Shown one piece after another: positions 12,961 to 25,100 of a stretch of DNA of 64,000 nucleotides (position 1 is its first letter; every line of letters begins with the position of its first letter). Under the pieces are notes generated by a model. That model made no database searches. It saw only the letters and a list, made by a program, of their open reading frames with translations, and had not been told where the DNA came from. The DNA is from Strongylocentrotus droebachiensis (taxonomy: Eukaryota > Echinodermata > Echinoidea > Camarodonta > Strongylocentrotidae). The translations under genes and the position numbers were made by a program. The stretch lies in the NCBI GenBank assembly GCA_035222895.1, contig JAVYIG010000163.1, forward strand, positions 1-64,000, given 5' to 3'.

Positions 12961-13554
12961 GATGGAGTTGGAACCAATCCAATAGAAAATGTCAAGCGGG
13001 CTAGGCATGTGATGTAGATTATACAGAGTTCAAATACGTGGGTGGGTTTGTGTACTTGGGAGGGATGTTGGCATGGTGCCAAGGAGAGACAGAGACAGCG
13101 GCTTTTAAAAATTGCAGTTTGAGTTCAAGTGCATACTGTAGACCTGTGCATTACTAATTCATTATAGAGAGGGAGATCGTGCAAGGCGATGGTTTGTTGT
13201 CATATTGCGTAGTATGCTGTGTACTGGTGCATGCATTTTAATTGATTCCATTCATTCAGCAGAATCCTGAAGCATGTAGAATATCTACATATATACGGTG
13301 GGTAAGTTTGTAAGAGCGTGACAAATTATATTGTTCTCCTAGCAATTACATTTGTTTACAAGTCAGATGCTGACTAGATTCTGCCGGTAAACATACATAC
13401 AATGTACAAATATACATGTATGTTATGAAGTACATACATGTATGTATATAAAGTTGATGAATGCCTGATATTCCGTACATGTAACTGCTATAGACAGAGC
13501 AGGAAATTGTTGTACACTGTATTTGGTAGGACCTTTACAAGTTTAGATTTGAGA

Positions 13555-13665
13555 GGATTCAGAGGGGGAGGGGCAGGGGGAGGGGAGGGAGAAGAGAAGA
13601 GAAGAGAAGAAGAAGGAGAAGGAGAAGGAGAAGGAGAAGAAAAAAAAGAAGGTGAAGAGGAGTCT
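13555..13665 (+). repeat. Purine-rich low-complexity tract (GGA/GAA)
   Basis: About 110 bases of almost pure purine, moving from GGGGAGG runs to GAAGAGAA and then (GGAGAA)n. The apparent peptides on both strands are runs of Gly/Glu/Arg or Ser/Phe and are artefacts of composition. Confidence 0.85.
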
Positions 13666-14297
13666 TATATATCGATTAAAAAATAAATTGACAATATATC
13701 TTAGGGCAACACAAATTGCTAGTGTCTTCATATCACAGATATTCTATAATATTCTATGACTCATAGACACATGATCAATACACACTCAATCAAACGATAT
13801 TGATTGCGACACAGGATGTTACACCACTATTAACTTCATGTCCTCACACCGAACGGCTTCTATTCTTATTTCCTGTCCGCGTCACTCTGAGCAATGCTGA
13901 TCTTACATCGTATTGTAGTTTGTTGGAAGATACATGTTGCTGACCCTGAAGGAGATTCCCCACAGAAATTTTGTACAAGTGTGTTTTACTGTTCGGATGA
14001 GTGTCTGAATCATTCAGTGATTGTTCTGTGTTTCTACAACTAATGGTCATCTCTTTGCTTCACCAAGTACCTACCCAGTATTCTTATTGGTTCTTTAGTA
14101 TATTTAAAGTTTTTTCACAGTTTGAGTTTGTGTCTATGACAGGGCTCAGCACTGACATGTATGGAAGGGGGTCTGAATTCCATATTCAGGGGTTCAAGTG
14201 AATTATTGGGGCCAGTGCCTACCAGACTCATATGAATGTTTATCCACTGTCTAGAACAATGACCACATGCATTTTACAAAGAAGGCCTGCTACATGT

Positions 14298-14342
14298 ACA
14301 TGTTCATGTACCTGAACATGTTCATGTACCTGAACATGTTGT
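14298..14342. repeat. Short tandem repeat of 'gttcatgtacctgaacat'
   Basis: The unit 'catgttcatgtacctgaa' is repeated about twice. It is self-complementary (GTTCATG / CATGAAC-like words), so the tract can also form a small hairpin. It lies about 290 bases upstream of the first lipin coding exon. Confidence 0.6.
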
Positions 14343-14585
14343 AAGCAATTATTTTGTCTTTCACGTGTATGTGGAACATTTTTATATTGAGCTCATTTAC
14401 AATTTAGTAAGAGGTTTCTGCTGGCATCCTATATTCAGTGTATTATGAAGCTTAGAAGATAATAATGATAATACTATATCAACTTATAAAGCGCACATAT
14501 CCTTTCTAAAAGACTGCTGAAGGGGCTCAGATCTAAACATTTCAACTCTAAATCTGTTCTTTACTCCATTTCCCTCTTTCTCCAG

Positions 14586-17500
14586 ATCATTTAAGTCAAG
14601 TCTGGTTTAATACAATCAGTAGAATGAGCGGACTGTAGCCAACTGCAAATTGGCCACCATGAATTACGTGGGTCGCTTGATATCGGGTGTGAAGACCTTC
14701 TACAGTGAGATCAACCCAGCGACGCTGACAGGTGCCATCGATGTGATCGTGGTACAGCAGCCTGATGGCTCCCTCGTCTGTTCTCCGTTCCACGTCCGCT
14801 TCGGCAAGATGGGTGTCCTCAGGAGCAGGGAGAAGATTGTAAGTTTTAAAACAAAATAATTATCTAAAAATCACCAGATTTATAATGTTATTTTTCGATG
14901 TACAGTTGTTATTGTACTGTCAGAAATATAAAATGGCTCGACATGACTTAAATGTACATGTAAGTCGGACAAGTTTGAGAAGTAAATTCTGAAACTTTTG
15001 AGATGCGAAACAGGCTCAGGACAAAAAAAAAATATCTACAGTATGTGTGAATATTAAGTGTTGGTTTTCAAAAATGTTATGGCAATTTTTTTCTGTGAAT
15101 CTTGAACTCTTAAAAAAAAGAATTTGCATGTTCACAGTTTACATTTATTGTTGGCTTCTTCTATACTTAATCCCTGCAAGAAATCCATACCCTTCAAGTG
15201 GCTCTTTTATGCACATTCATGAAAAACAGATAGCAAGTGGTCAGCAAAATTCCATATCTTTATCCTAATTGATGATGTCAGTATCTCCTTATCTCAATGG
15301 CTTCTATCAAGAAAATAATCACAAAGATGAAGGGTGCTACAGGGTCATCATGTACAGGAAATCAAAGACACAATGTCGCAACAGCTCTGTACAAAGTCCA
15401 TGATTATAATGACAAGTGAATCATTCAGATAAATCAGATAAAGATTGCATCTTTCACAAATCAGGACATACATTTTTAATCCCCCCCCCCCAAAAAAAAA
15501 TAAATGAATCAATAAAATGAAATAATAGATGATTCAATAAACATGAAATACAGAAAACTTAGAAATAATTAAGAAAACAGTCCCATGTAATGTAACACAC
15601 TGTCTGCATCACATCAAAAATAGTGCAAGGAAAGATCTGATCAACTTAAAAATTCAACCCTTTTATAATTAATGTCTGGAAACTGAAACATTGTGACATT
15701 TTAGATTAGCATGTTCAGATGAAATTTCTAAATGTAATTACAGACCCAAGTGTGTTTGTATTATAATTTTATCCAGTAATTCCCTATCGAAATAAAGAAA
15801 CTGAGTATTCGAGAGTGAAATTTGGAGAGGGAGGAAATGACGTCTCCTCGTAATTGAGACATAGCCAGGAAGTAAATAACCCAATTAAGGGATTTAATGG
15901 ATTATTCTAAATCCATTATGATGTATGACATGCTATTCAGTTCATAACTTCATGCATACTAATGTACAAATGTAGGCTACACTGTACGGTAGATACATTT
16001 TGAGCCAGAATGGTACTAACTCTGGCCGAAGTGATATGAGTTAATGACCTTTTGGCTCTAAACAGATGACATATTGTCGGCTCAGAGCTAAAAGGGTGTT
16101 AACTTGATGTTGAATGATACAACTCTCAGCAGATGGTATGCAACATTTAGTTGGAAAAGATTTAAGGAAAGGAAAAAAAAAGGAAAAAGGAGGGAATACC
16201 CCATGATTTACTAATTGAGATGCATTTCTCTCCACAGTAATTCTATTTATCCAGAGTTTTGCAGTATTGACCTACATTCGTGGCATTTTAAACTACCTAC
16301 CGGTACATGGATTTGTTAACCTATTTTATTCATGTCTTTACTCTATCTGCAGGTTGATATTCAGATCAACGGGGAACCCGTCGATCTCTACATGAAGCTG
16401 GGAGAGAGCGGTGAAGCTTTCTTTGTGGAAGAAATAGAGGAAGAGGTATAATCAAACTGAAAATAATGTAATTTCTGTGATAAGCAACAGCTGATGATAA
16501 TGAAGGCAATGCTAACAAAGTAGATTACATTGTTGACAATGTAGATTTCATTGTTGATAGCTGTCAGGGAATAATTTTCCTCAAATTTTTTGATTAGCAA
16601 TTTCAGCCGATGGATAAATATTTCATATGAAATTCTGTACATTTCTATGGAAGAAAACTGCTACACAAAAGATTTTTTGTATAGCAGTCATGCAAAAATG
16701 CATAGCAAATTGCGATGCGATACCAGGAAAATTATTCCCTGGCTGTAATCTATTCTGTCTGTCATCTGTACAGCTGATTATTTTCTGGATTTAGATTAAG
16801 TGGGCGGCGTTACGGATTTTCCTTGATGTATTTGTGAAACCAATAAAAGGAAATCGTAGTCGATCTAGCCTTACTGAAACCATAAAGGTTAATAAAGAAG
16901 GACAAGGAAGTTTCCTGCTTTATAGGTTAGATTGCATTACCACAATGCCATTGGGTAATTTCTAAACTAGTTTTGTTTTTCATATTACTGTACAACATGT
17001 ACACATGCTCACACCCCAGTTTACCAGACAGACAAAACATATGAATATTTGCATTGATGCAAACAATCCCATACTGTTTTTGTAACAGTTATGCATATCA
17101 TGATTTTCTAATGACAAATGATAACCATTCTCCTTAATAATTCATAACTCCTGATGAAATCTATTGTGAAACAAAAAAGTCTACCCGGAGGAAAAAGTAC
17201 TTTTTAATTTTGAGATAATGTCATGGCATCCCTCCTAATGAAATGCAGTGTTGTAGGATGAGACGCATGTACAGTGTATATCATGTATTTAAAGATGTAA
17301 ACATGTATTTATGGGTAAGAAATTATATGGATAATGTCTATTTTGTGTTTTGTTTATTTATTCTGCAGGATAATGTCCCAGACCACCTTGCTACATCCCC
17401 TATCCCCACCTCAGGAAACCTTTTTAAAGAAGGTATGAAAGAGCTTCACAGTCAAAGGCTGGGACGCCACTCCCGCTCCGAGACGGAGAGCAGTCGGGAA

Positions 17501-19095
17501 TCCGAACCCCCCAGCAAGACGATGAGCTCATCCAGTCTCCGGAGCAGCAGTTCTCAGGCCCTCTGTAAAGAAACGGGAGTGGACATGCAGTCGGTGGGAG
17601 AAAAACTTCGCGACATCAGCATGGAAGCCTCAGGATCAGGCAAAGCGAAAGAAAAGAAGTTGACAAAGACAAAGAACTCCTTGAAGACCCTCCAGGATGT
17701 GGAAGATGTGGAAGCAGGGTCGAGCCAAGAGGAGGATGTGTCCTCCAAGCTTGAACAAAGACTTTCAGGGTCAAGCCCTCTCACCACGGAAAGCATCGCA
17801 ATTGAAAGCGAATCCAAAGCCAACAACTCCAGAAGCAGGATACGTGCCAAAAGACGGAGGAGGAGAAGTGGGAAGGGCGGCAAGACCGAAAAGACGCCGC
17901 CACAAAACAGTAACGTCAGAAGAGTGGCTTCCATGTCGGAATCGAGCACATCGTCTTCTCAGCATTCCGAGGAGGAGCTGGAAGGCATCTTCCCCATCGA
18001 TGATGTGGAGGGTGATGAGGGGAACGAGGAGGAAGATGAGCATCAGATAGATCGTCCAGTCAGCCTGGTGGCGGATGAATTTGTGTCTCAGGAGTGGAAC
18101 AATCTCACAACACCAACTCAAAGACCTTTCCATGTCTTCTCTGACGGAGACTACACACCAATTGTCAGGTTTGTTTTAAAGCCACACTGTCCTACTTGTA
18201 GCTACTTGCTCCCTCTATATAGAAAACAATGCCTAATTGGTGCCTGTTGGTCCCCCATGATCCTCTTTTTCTTATGGTGATTGAGAGCTGAGTTAATGAG
18301 ACAGCCACCTGTCATTGACCTCGCTGTGTGGTCTAATACCTTCTGGCTGAACTAGTACAGCCGGCCTTTAACATGAATGCATTTCTTCTTTAATATTGGG
18401 GTGGTACAGTGTGTAATTGCCATTCATTTTCAGCTTGATGGGGACCTGATTTATAGCAGCAAATAATTGGTATCAAGCTCCTGCTTTATATTCTTCCAAA
18501 TTCTTTGGCCTAACATATCTCAGTGAACAGTGTAGGAAAGAGATGGATTAGGAAAGGTAATTTAAAGAAAACTATATTCAAATTTGATACTACAAATGGT
18601 TACAGATGCTAGTTTTCAGTCCTTGTCTAATTATGAGCACTGATACCTTGCCATTCTGGCCTTTTTTCCTGGCCTTATTTTGTAACCATTGGGCTCCAGC
18701 GTAACTGGCTGTCTTGGCAGGCTCAATGGGTAAAATCAACTATTATGAGCACTGATACCTTGCCATTCTGGCCTTTTTTCCTGGCCTTATTTTGTAACCA
18801 TTGGGCTCCAGTGTAACTGGCTGTCTTGGCAGGCTCAATGGGTAAAATCAACTAAGAACTAGATGTCTTTATTGTCACATTACTTGGAGGAACACATGAT
18901 ATATTACATCTCTGTAATTGATCTCTAAATATGCTTGTTCTCTTTTATATTGCAGCCCCCAAGCAACCCGTCCATCCACGCCAAAGAGTGACACTGAAGC
19001 TGATCATCTACGTCAGTCAAACCTCAGGCAAGCCAACAAGGCAGCTGGCATTGACAAGTTTGAGTGGAACTGGGGAGAACTGCCAGAGGTGAGTC

Positions 19096-19135
<40 letters not shown>

Positions 19136-22100
19136 CCCTCCTTCTCCCCTCTCCCTCTATTATGTAAAGTATAAATGCACAAATAGCCAATACCGGTAAT
19201 GCAATTTTCAGGCACAGCTCTGTATCCACGACCATGGCATTGGTGATATTGCTTGTGGTAGTGCTGATTGTGTTACAATGATGATGGTGATGGTGCGGAG
19301 ATGGATGAGCTGTTGGTGCTGGCAGTGTCGACGAGGTGTGGATAATGTCTACATGTAATTGAAATACGGGTGAAGTGAAAGTGGAAATGATAATGTTTCT
19401 TGTAGTCATGGCACTGGCCATGTTACAAGTTGGGGAGGTGATGGTAATTGAGAATGAGGGATACAGTGTAGGTGAATTTCTGGTAATAGCTATGCCTCTA
19501 TAATTAATTGGAACAACTACATGTACTGTACAGTGTACATTGAAGACGATGGAAGTAAAGTAGAAGTGTAATCAATAAATTACAGAGGGGGAAAACACTA
19601 GGATATGGAGGAAAAATGAAATTATTTATTTCAATCGTGAACAAGTAGAGTTTGTTTGCAACTTTGTCATCACAATTTTTCATCTCATGCTTCTAATATC
19701 TAATGCTTAAATAAAATTTGGCACCATGACAGCTACCAAATAACAACTACAGTGAACAAGGATCATGGGTTAATACAGTTTGAACTGGAGATGTTGTTTT
19801 GTTAATTTGTTATGGCATCATATCTGTGAATGCTCCATTTTTAGGGTTTTATTTGAATTTTATTTTAGTGATAAACATCAATTATAACAATCTGATACAC
19901 ATCTATACATGTAGTGATAATTGAATGTACATTATTTGAGAGTGTGGGGTTGGGTGTGGTGTTGGTAAGTTAACCTGCTATTTTCAATGCATAACAGTCA
20001 CCTCCACATTTGCATGATATTTCATTCTCTCACCCATACGGCATAACTCTGAAATATATATCCATTTCACTCTCATCGTGTGTATAATGTTATATAGCGA
20101 ACGGTCTCGCAACCAACCATAAGTATTCAGATATCAGCTGCCGAATCCATCTCTAAGGTACATATTCATTCAGCCTTGATGTCTTGTCGCTTGCTACATT
20201 CATGCCTGCTGCATTTGATCTGCATTTGTTTGAGTTCTTACAGAGGAAATCTTGAGTTCTGAGTACAAAACTATCAAAAATACATGTAATGAAGACATTG
20301 AACTTGATTAACAAATATGATGTAAAAAATAAAAAATCTATTTTCATTAACGTTTGCTTTTATTTATTTTGTTTTAAAAGAATTTTACCCAAAACATTGT
20401 ATGATTTTTGAAAGAAGGTCCTTGCATTAATATGCTTAATAATTGGCACAAAATATATACCTAACTTTAGATGCTTATTTCTCAGCTGATTTTATATTTT
20501 TCACTATTGGAACTCAAGATTTTTTATTAGGTCCCATGTTTTAGCCTGCATTTTGCTTTTGCCAACTTTAGTGACGTGCATGAATGTGAAATTTAAGTTT
20601 CATTTTTTATTTTCTGACGCAATGATTTTTTTTTCAGTTGTTTCTTTTTTTGGGTTTTTTGTTTGTTTGTTTGTTGTTTAAAGGATTTTAGTTATGATTT
20701 TGTCTCACTGACCATGATTGCCTATTCAGTTGCATTTTGATCTCCATTTTAGATAAAATTATGTCCATTTGTATGCTACACTGTATCTTGTTACTGTGTT
20801 CTGATATGTCAAATGCATGCATTTGCCAAAGAGAGTTTACAACAAATCACATGTATTTATACCGATCTGCTCATTTAAAATTGTCATTGATAGTAAATGG
20901 TATCCAAGGAAACAATTTGTGACCTCTTATGTTCATTTAGTTGAGCAAATTAGCTTTTGTAGATGTGATTAGAATCAATGTTTGGTTTTGATGATGCATG
21001 TCTGATTAATATTCTTTGAGACTATTATTTGTTAAATGTTGAGGAAAGGAATGTTTGATTTTTTTCAAATATCGGTACAAAAGGATTTTAACACTTGACT
21101 ACCAATTTACAATGCTCTAGTCCTGGGATTGATTTATCTAATTAAATTAATAAATAATGAAAGTGGAAGTAATCTACAATAGTTTCTACGTACATGTATC
21201 TGTGTTTCAACAAAGCATTCTCGCTGTGTTTGAGGTACATGAACCGGCAAGAAATAGAAAAATGAGCATGCTGGAAAAGGAAAGTTGGAGATACATGTAT
21301 ATCATTGAAAGATTTAACTTACCCATTTAATGGGTATCTTAGAGAATTGTTGGTAAAGTCAAATCACATGTGCATGTAGTACAATACAATTGTCTTGAAG
21401 GAAATTCTGTTATAGTGTTGTACATGTACATGTACGGACACATAATTTTGAGTCTGTCAGAAGGTCCACCTAGTAGAAATACAGTGAAACCTGTCTATAA
21501 AGACAACTTTTCTTGTCTCCCTTGGACAAGAAAAGACAAGAAAAGTGGTCTTTATAGGCAGGTGGCCTTTATTTTCAGGTTCCTTTAGTACATGTTTCAA
21601 TGATAAAACCATTTCAGGGGAAACAAAAACTGTGATCTCTGTAGACAGGTGGTTGCTAAAGCAGGTTTGACTGTATCATCATGCACTTCTGTGTGGTCTG
21701 CAAGTATATATTGTCCACGCTTTGACTCAATATTCTTTCTCAATCTTATCCATGTAGCAACCATTGGACGGCAAGAACAGAAGCGACTCCCAGCTTTCCA
21801 CCTCCCCCTCCTCCTCGTCCACCTCCCAGGGCAAAGCTGGGGAGGAGAAGAAGTCGTCCATCTGGAGTAAGATCTTCAGCAGTAAGAACGAGGGTCCACG
21901 AGAGGAAGGGATGTACCTCCAGGACTTGGCCTCAGAGGAGGTGGACCCAGAGGTATATGCACTCTACTTCCCAGAGAGGTAGGTATCGCAGCAATGGATG
22001 GTGTTTTTAATTTTTTTATTTGAGGTGTATTAAAAGAGAAAGTTGTGTTCTGGTCATACAATTGCATTGTGAAAGAAACGTTGTGGAATCGATCAGAAAG

Positions 22101-25100
22101 GGTTGATCATCTAGCATATAAGTATTGGTGTGTACTGCAAGGTTCTGGAATCATCAAAATGATAAGAAATATGGCCCAGTCTTGGTAAAGTAACAAGCAC
22201 TGCACACAGAAAGATTTACATGGGACTACACAAGCATTTGGCATAAAAATCTGTCCCAATTTTTATGATGTTACACGTCATATTTAGAATATTAAGGCAT
22301 CCACTTTTGCATAACACAATGATAACGCTCACAAATCAATTTTCACCTCTTCCCAGAACTTGACCTTTGCTCAATCTCAACCTTCTCATCACAAATCTAA
22401 ACTATGAAAAGCCATTTATCATGGTTATTGTCATAGATGGTTTCATACCTGGAAGAACCTAGATGCAAATCCTGCCGGAAAATTTGCACTTCAAATGTGT
22501 TATGTCAATCTAAATTTCTTCACTTTGGTAAAAGATGACAGAATACCACTACAGGCCCCTAATTCATTAGCATTAAACATCCTGATACGATGCAGCGAAC
22601 ATGATATACACTCACTTGAAGCCAAACTAAATTGTATACCGGTATGTGGTTTCAGGCTGGACGTAATATATTTTGACAAATAACTTGTCCAGGTGTTTCA
22701 AAAAGCATTCTCTGTTGAATCTTGTTTAGATGATTTGAACCCTAAACAGTGAAATATAATGTAGGTATAAATGCCTGCAATTTATGCCTTTCCATTTAAA
22801 CCAATAACCCTATGACCCTATGACCTTTGTCCCACCAGCTCTCAAGTCCCTGCAAACCGCATCAAGGCTATCCAGGAAGCCAAAGACGAGGACAAGTCGT
22901 CCGACCTCGGCAACTCACTACCTCAGTCGCCCAACACCGTCATGGTGAGCGACACGGAATCGCACCACAGCACGACCGACTCCCATCATAGTGCATCAGA
23001 TCTCCAGCAGAGTATGGACTCTGGACAGGGATGCCTTGATACACAGTAAGTTCAGCGTTTGCATCTTCTTTATTTTTATATTGGCTGAATTTCTATTGGA
23101 ACTTTAGAAAGCAAGCAGATGACTGTATAGTTGTAGGGTAGGCTTATTAGACATATTGATACACAGTAACTTCAGCATTTGCATATCCTTTATTTTTATA
23201 TCGGCCAAATTTCTATTGGAGCTTTTGAAAGCAGATGACTGTATGGTTGTAGGGTAGGCTTATTAGACATACTGTGGGTCTGGGATGTTTGAGAGCAAGT
23301 CAGTCTGCACTTGGTAATGATTTTTGCACGGTATTATATTCTGGAGTTCCTTGATACGCTCTCTTGTCACTCCTGTAAATTGAACAACACTTTCATAGCA
23401 GAAATTTGCAGGAAACATACAACTCGAGCTTCTATCCAAAGGACTTGTGTATCGAGGTTTGACACCTTTCACAGTCTGGGGCACCATCAAAATTGCGTAC
23501 CGATTTTGTCAGTTTACAATTTCAAGGCCAACTTTTATTACCAGAGCTTTAAATCAAGTGCAAATAGGATTTTTTTTCTCCCCTTTATTATTCCACAAAG
23601 CTTTTTGTTATGCTGGAAATTTGATTTGAATACCAGCATATTCTTGTATTCAGGATTTGGCTCCTAATTGCTTATGTTTTATATGAGATTCTTTTTACCA
23701 GGGTATTCATTTAATCATGATGTCCCTTGTTTTGTGTATTCAGTGAGAATCTTCGAGAGATGCAGCTATCTCTGTGCGGGGGACTAAAGGAAGATGAGGA
23801 CACAATAGAAATAGGTAAGTGCTCTCTAAAAGGAGAGTTATTATTCAGTTATTAGATGTTAAATACTACCAAATGATCTTCTCTCTCTATTGATGTGATG
23901 GTACTGATTGGTTAGTTATGTATATATTGCACAAGATTATCCTCCTCTAAAGCTAGCCAATATTTCAAAGCTACAATATCTGGTTAATATAAAGTATATT
24001 GCAGTGGGCTGCTGAGAAATGTGTAACAAAATGTTTACCTCTACTTCATTGTTGTACGCTATTCCATCTAGGCAATATTTCAACCCAAATGATTATAAGC
24101 AGTATCAACAAATAATTTTCAAGGAAATATGTTTCTGACATGAATGGCTTTATTCATGCTTTCTAGTTCATTATGAAAACATTTCCAACCTTATTAGCCT
24201 GTCACAAATTTAACATCAAAGATATTGTTTGTTTGGTTGATTTTTTGTTTTTAAGCAACCATGGGATCAACGGCTTTAAGTCCACTCCGAGAGATTTGGT
24301 AATGAGGATTGATGCCTTACCAAATGGCACTAGCGCATCGACTTGGTTTCGTACCCGGGACCACTTGTTCACATGACCATTGCTCTACCACTAAGCAATC
24401 ATGCCAACTTTTGCGTGACTGCGTATTTTTCCATTCTACCAACAGATCATTTTAAGAAGCACCTGATAAGCTACGAGGAGTTTATCAAGGACCCCAGCAT
24501 GTTAACCAACCCTAAGCTGGTCATCAGAATCAATAACAAGTTCTTCAACTGGCAGATGGCCGGTCCAGTCATCATCTCACAGCTTGCCTTCCAGAAACCT
24601 CTACCAGTAAGTTTCTCAATAATAATAATAATAATAATAATAGTGGGTTCTTGTATAGCGCTCATGTCTGTCAGACTTGACACTCCTGGCGCTCCAGATT
24701 ATTACCCTGACTTTTGCACGGCTGCCATTACGGTGCTCTAGCATTTCAAGGAGTTAATTCCTGCCAGGTACCCATTTACATTACCTGGGTTGAGTGTGGC
24801 AAATGTAGATCAATGTCTTGCCAAAGGACATTAGTGCCGCGGCGGGACTCGGACCGCGGACCTTGTGATCGACAGTCCGGTGACATATCCACTCGACCAC
24901 GACACCTCTATTTTGTAATGTTATCAAATCTAATGCATACAGTAAGTCTTTGTTATTGTACCATGTTACACATTTTTTCATTCACCTGTTATGAATGATT
25001 GTATTTTACTAGTCAGAATGCTAATTGCACATGTTCTGGTTGTTGGGTAGGACAAGCCATGATGTTTGTCCTACCTAGGAACAACTAATTTATGCTATTG

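Noticed and set aside
13543-13731. Low-complexity proteins on both strands
   Set aside because: They come from a pure purine tract; Glu/Gly runs on one strand and Ser/Phe runs on the other are composition effects.
17243-17368. ORF extension upstream of lipin exon 3 with its own ATG
   Set aside because: It is simply open intron sequence. The acceptor at 17368 keeps the lipin frame with exon 2, and the upstream residues do not resemble lipin.
24800-24905. Possible tRNA-Ser/Leu on the minus strand
   Set aside because: The tRNA-like head continues into a SINE body with an (ATT)n tail and there is no closing 3' stem.
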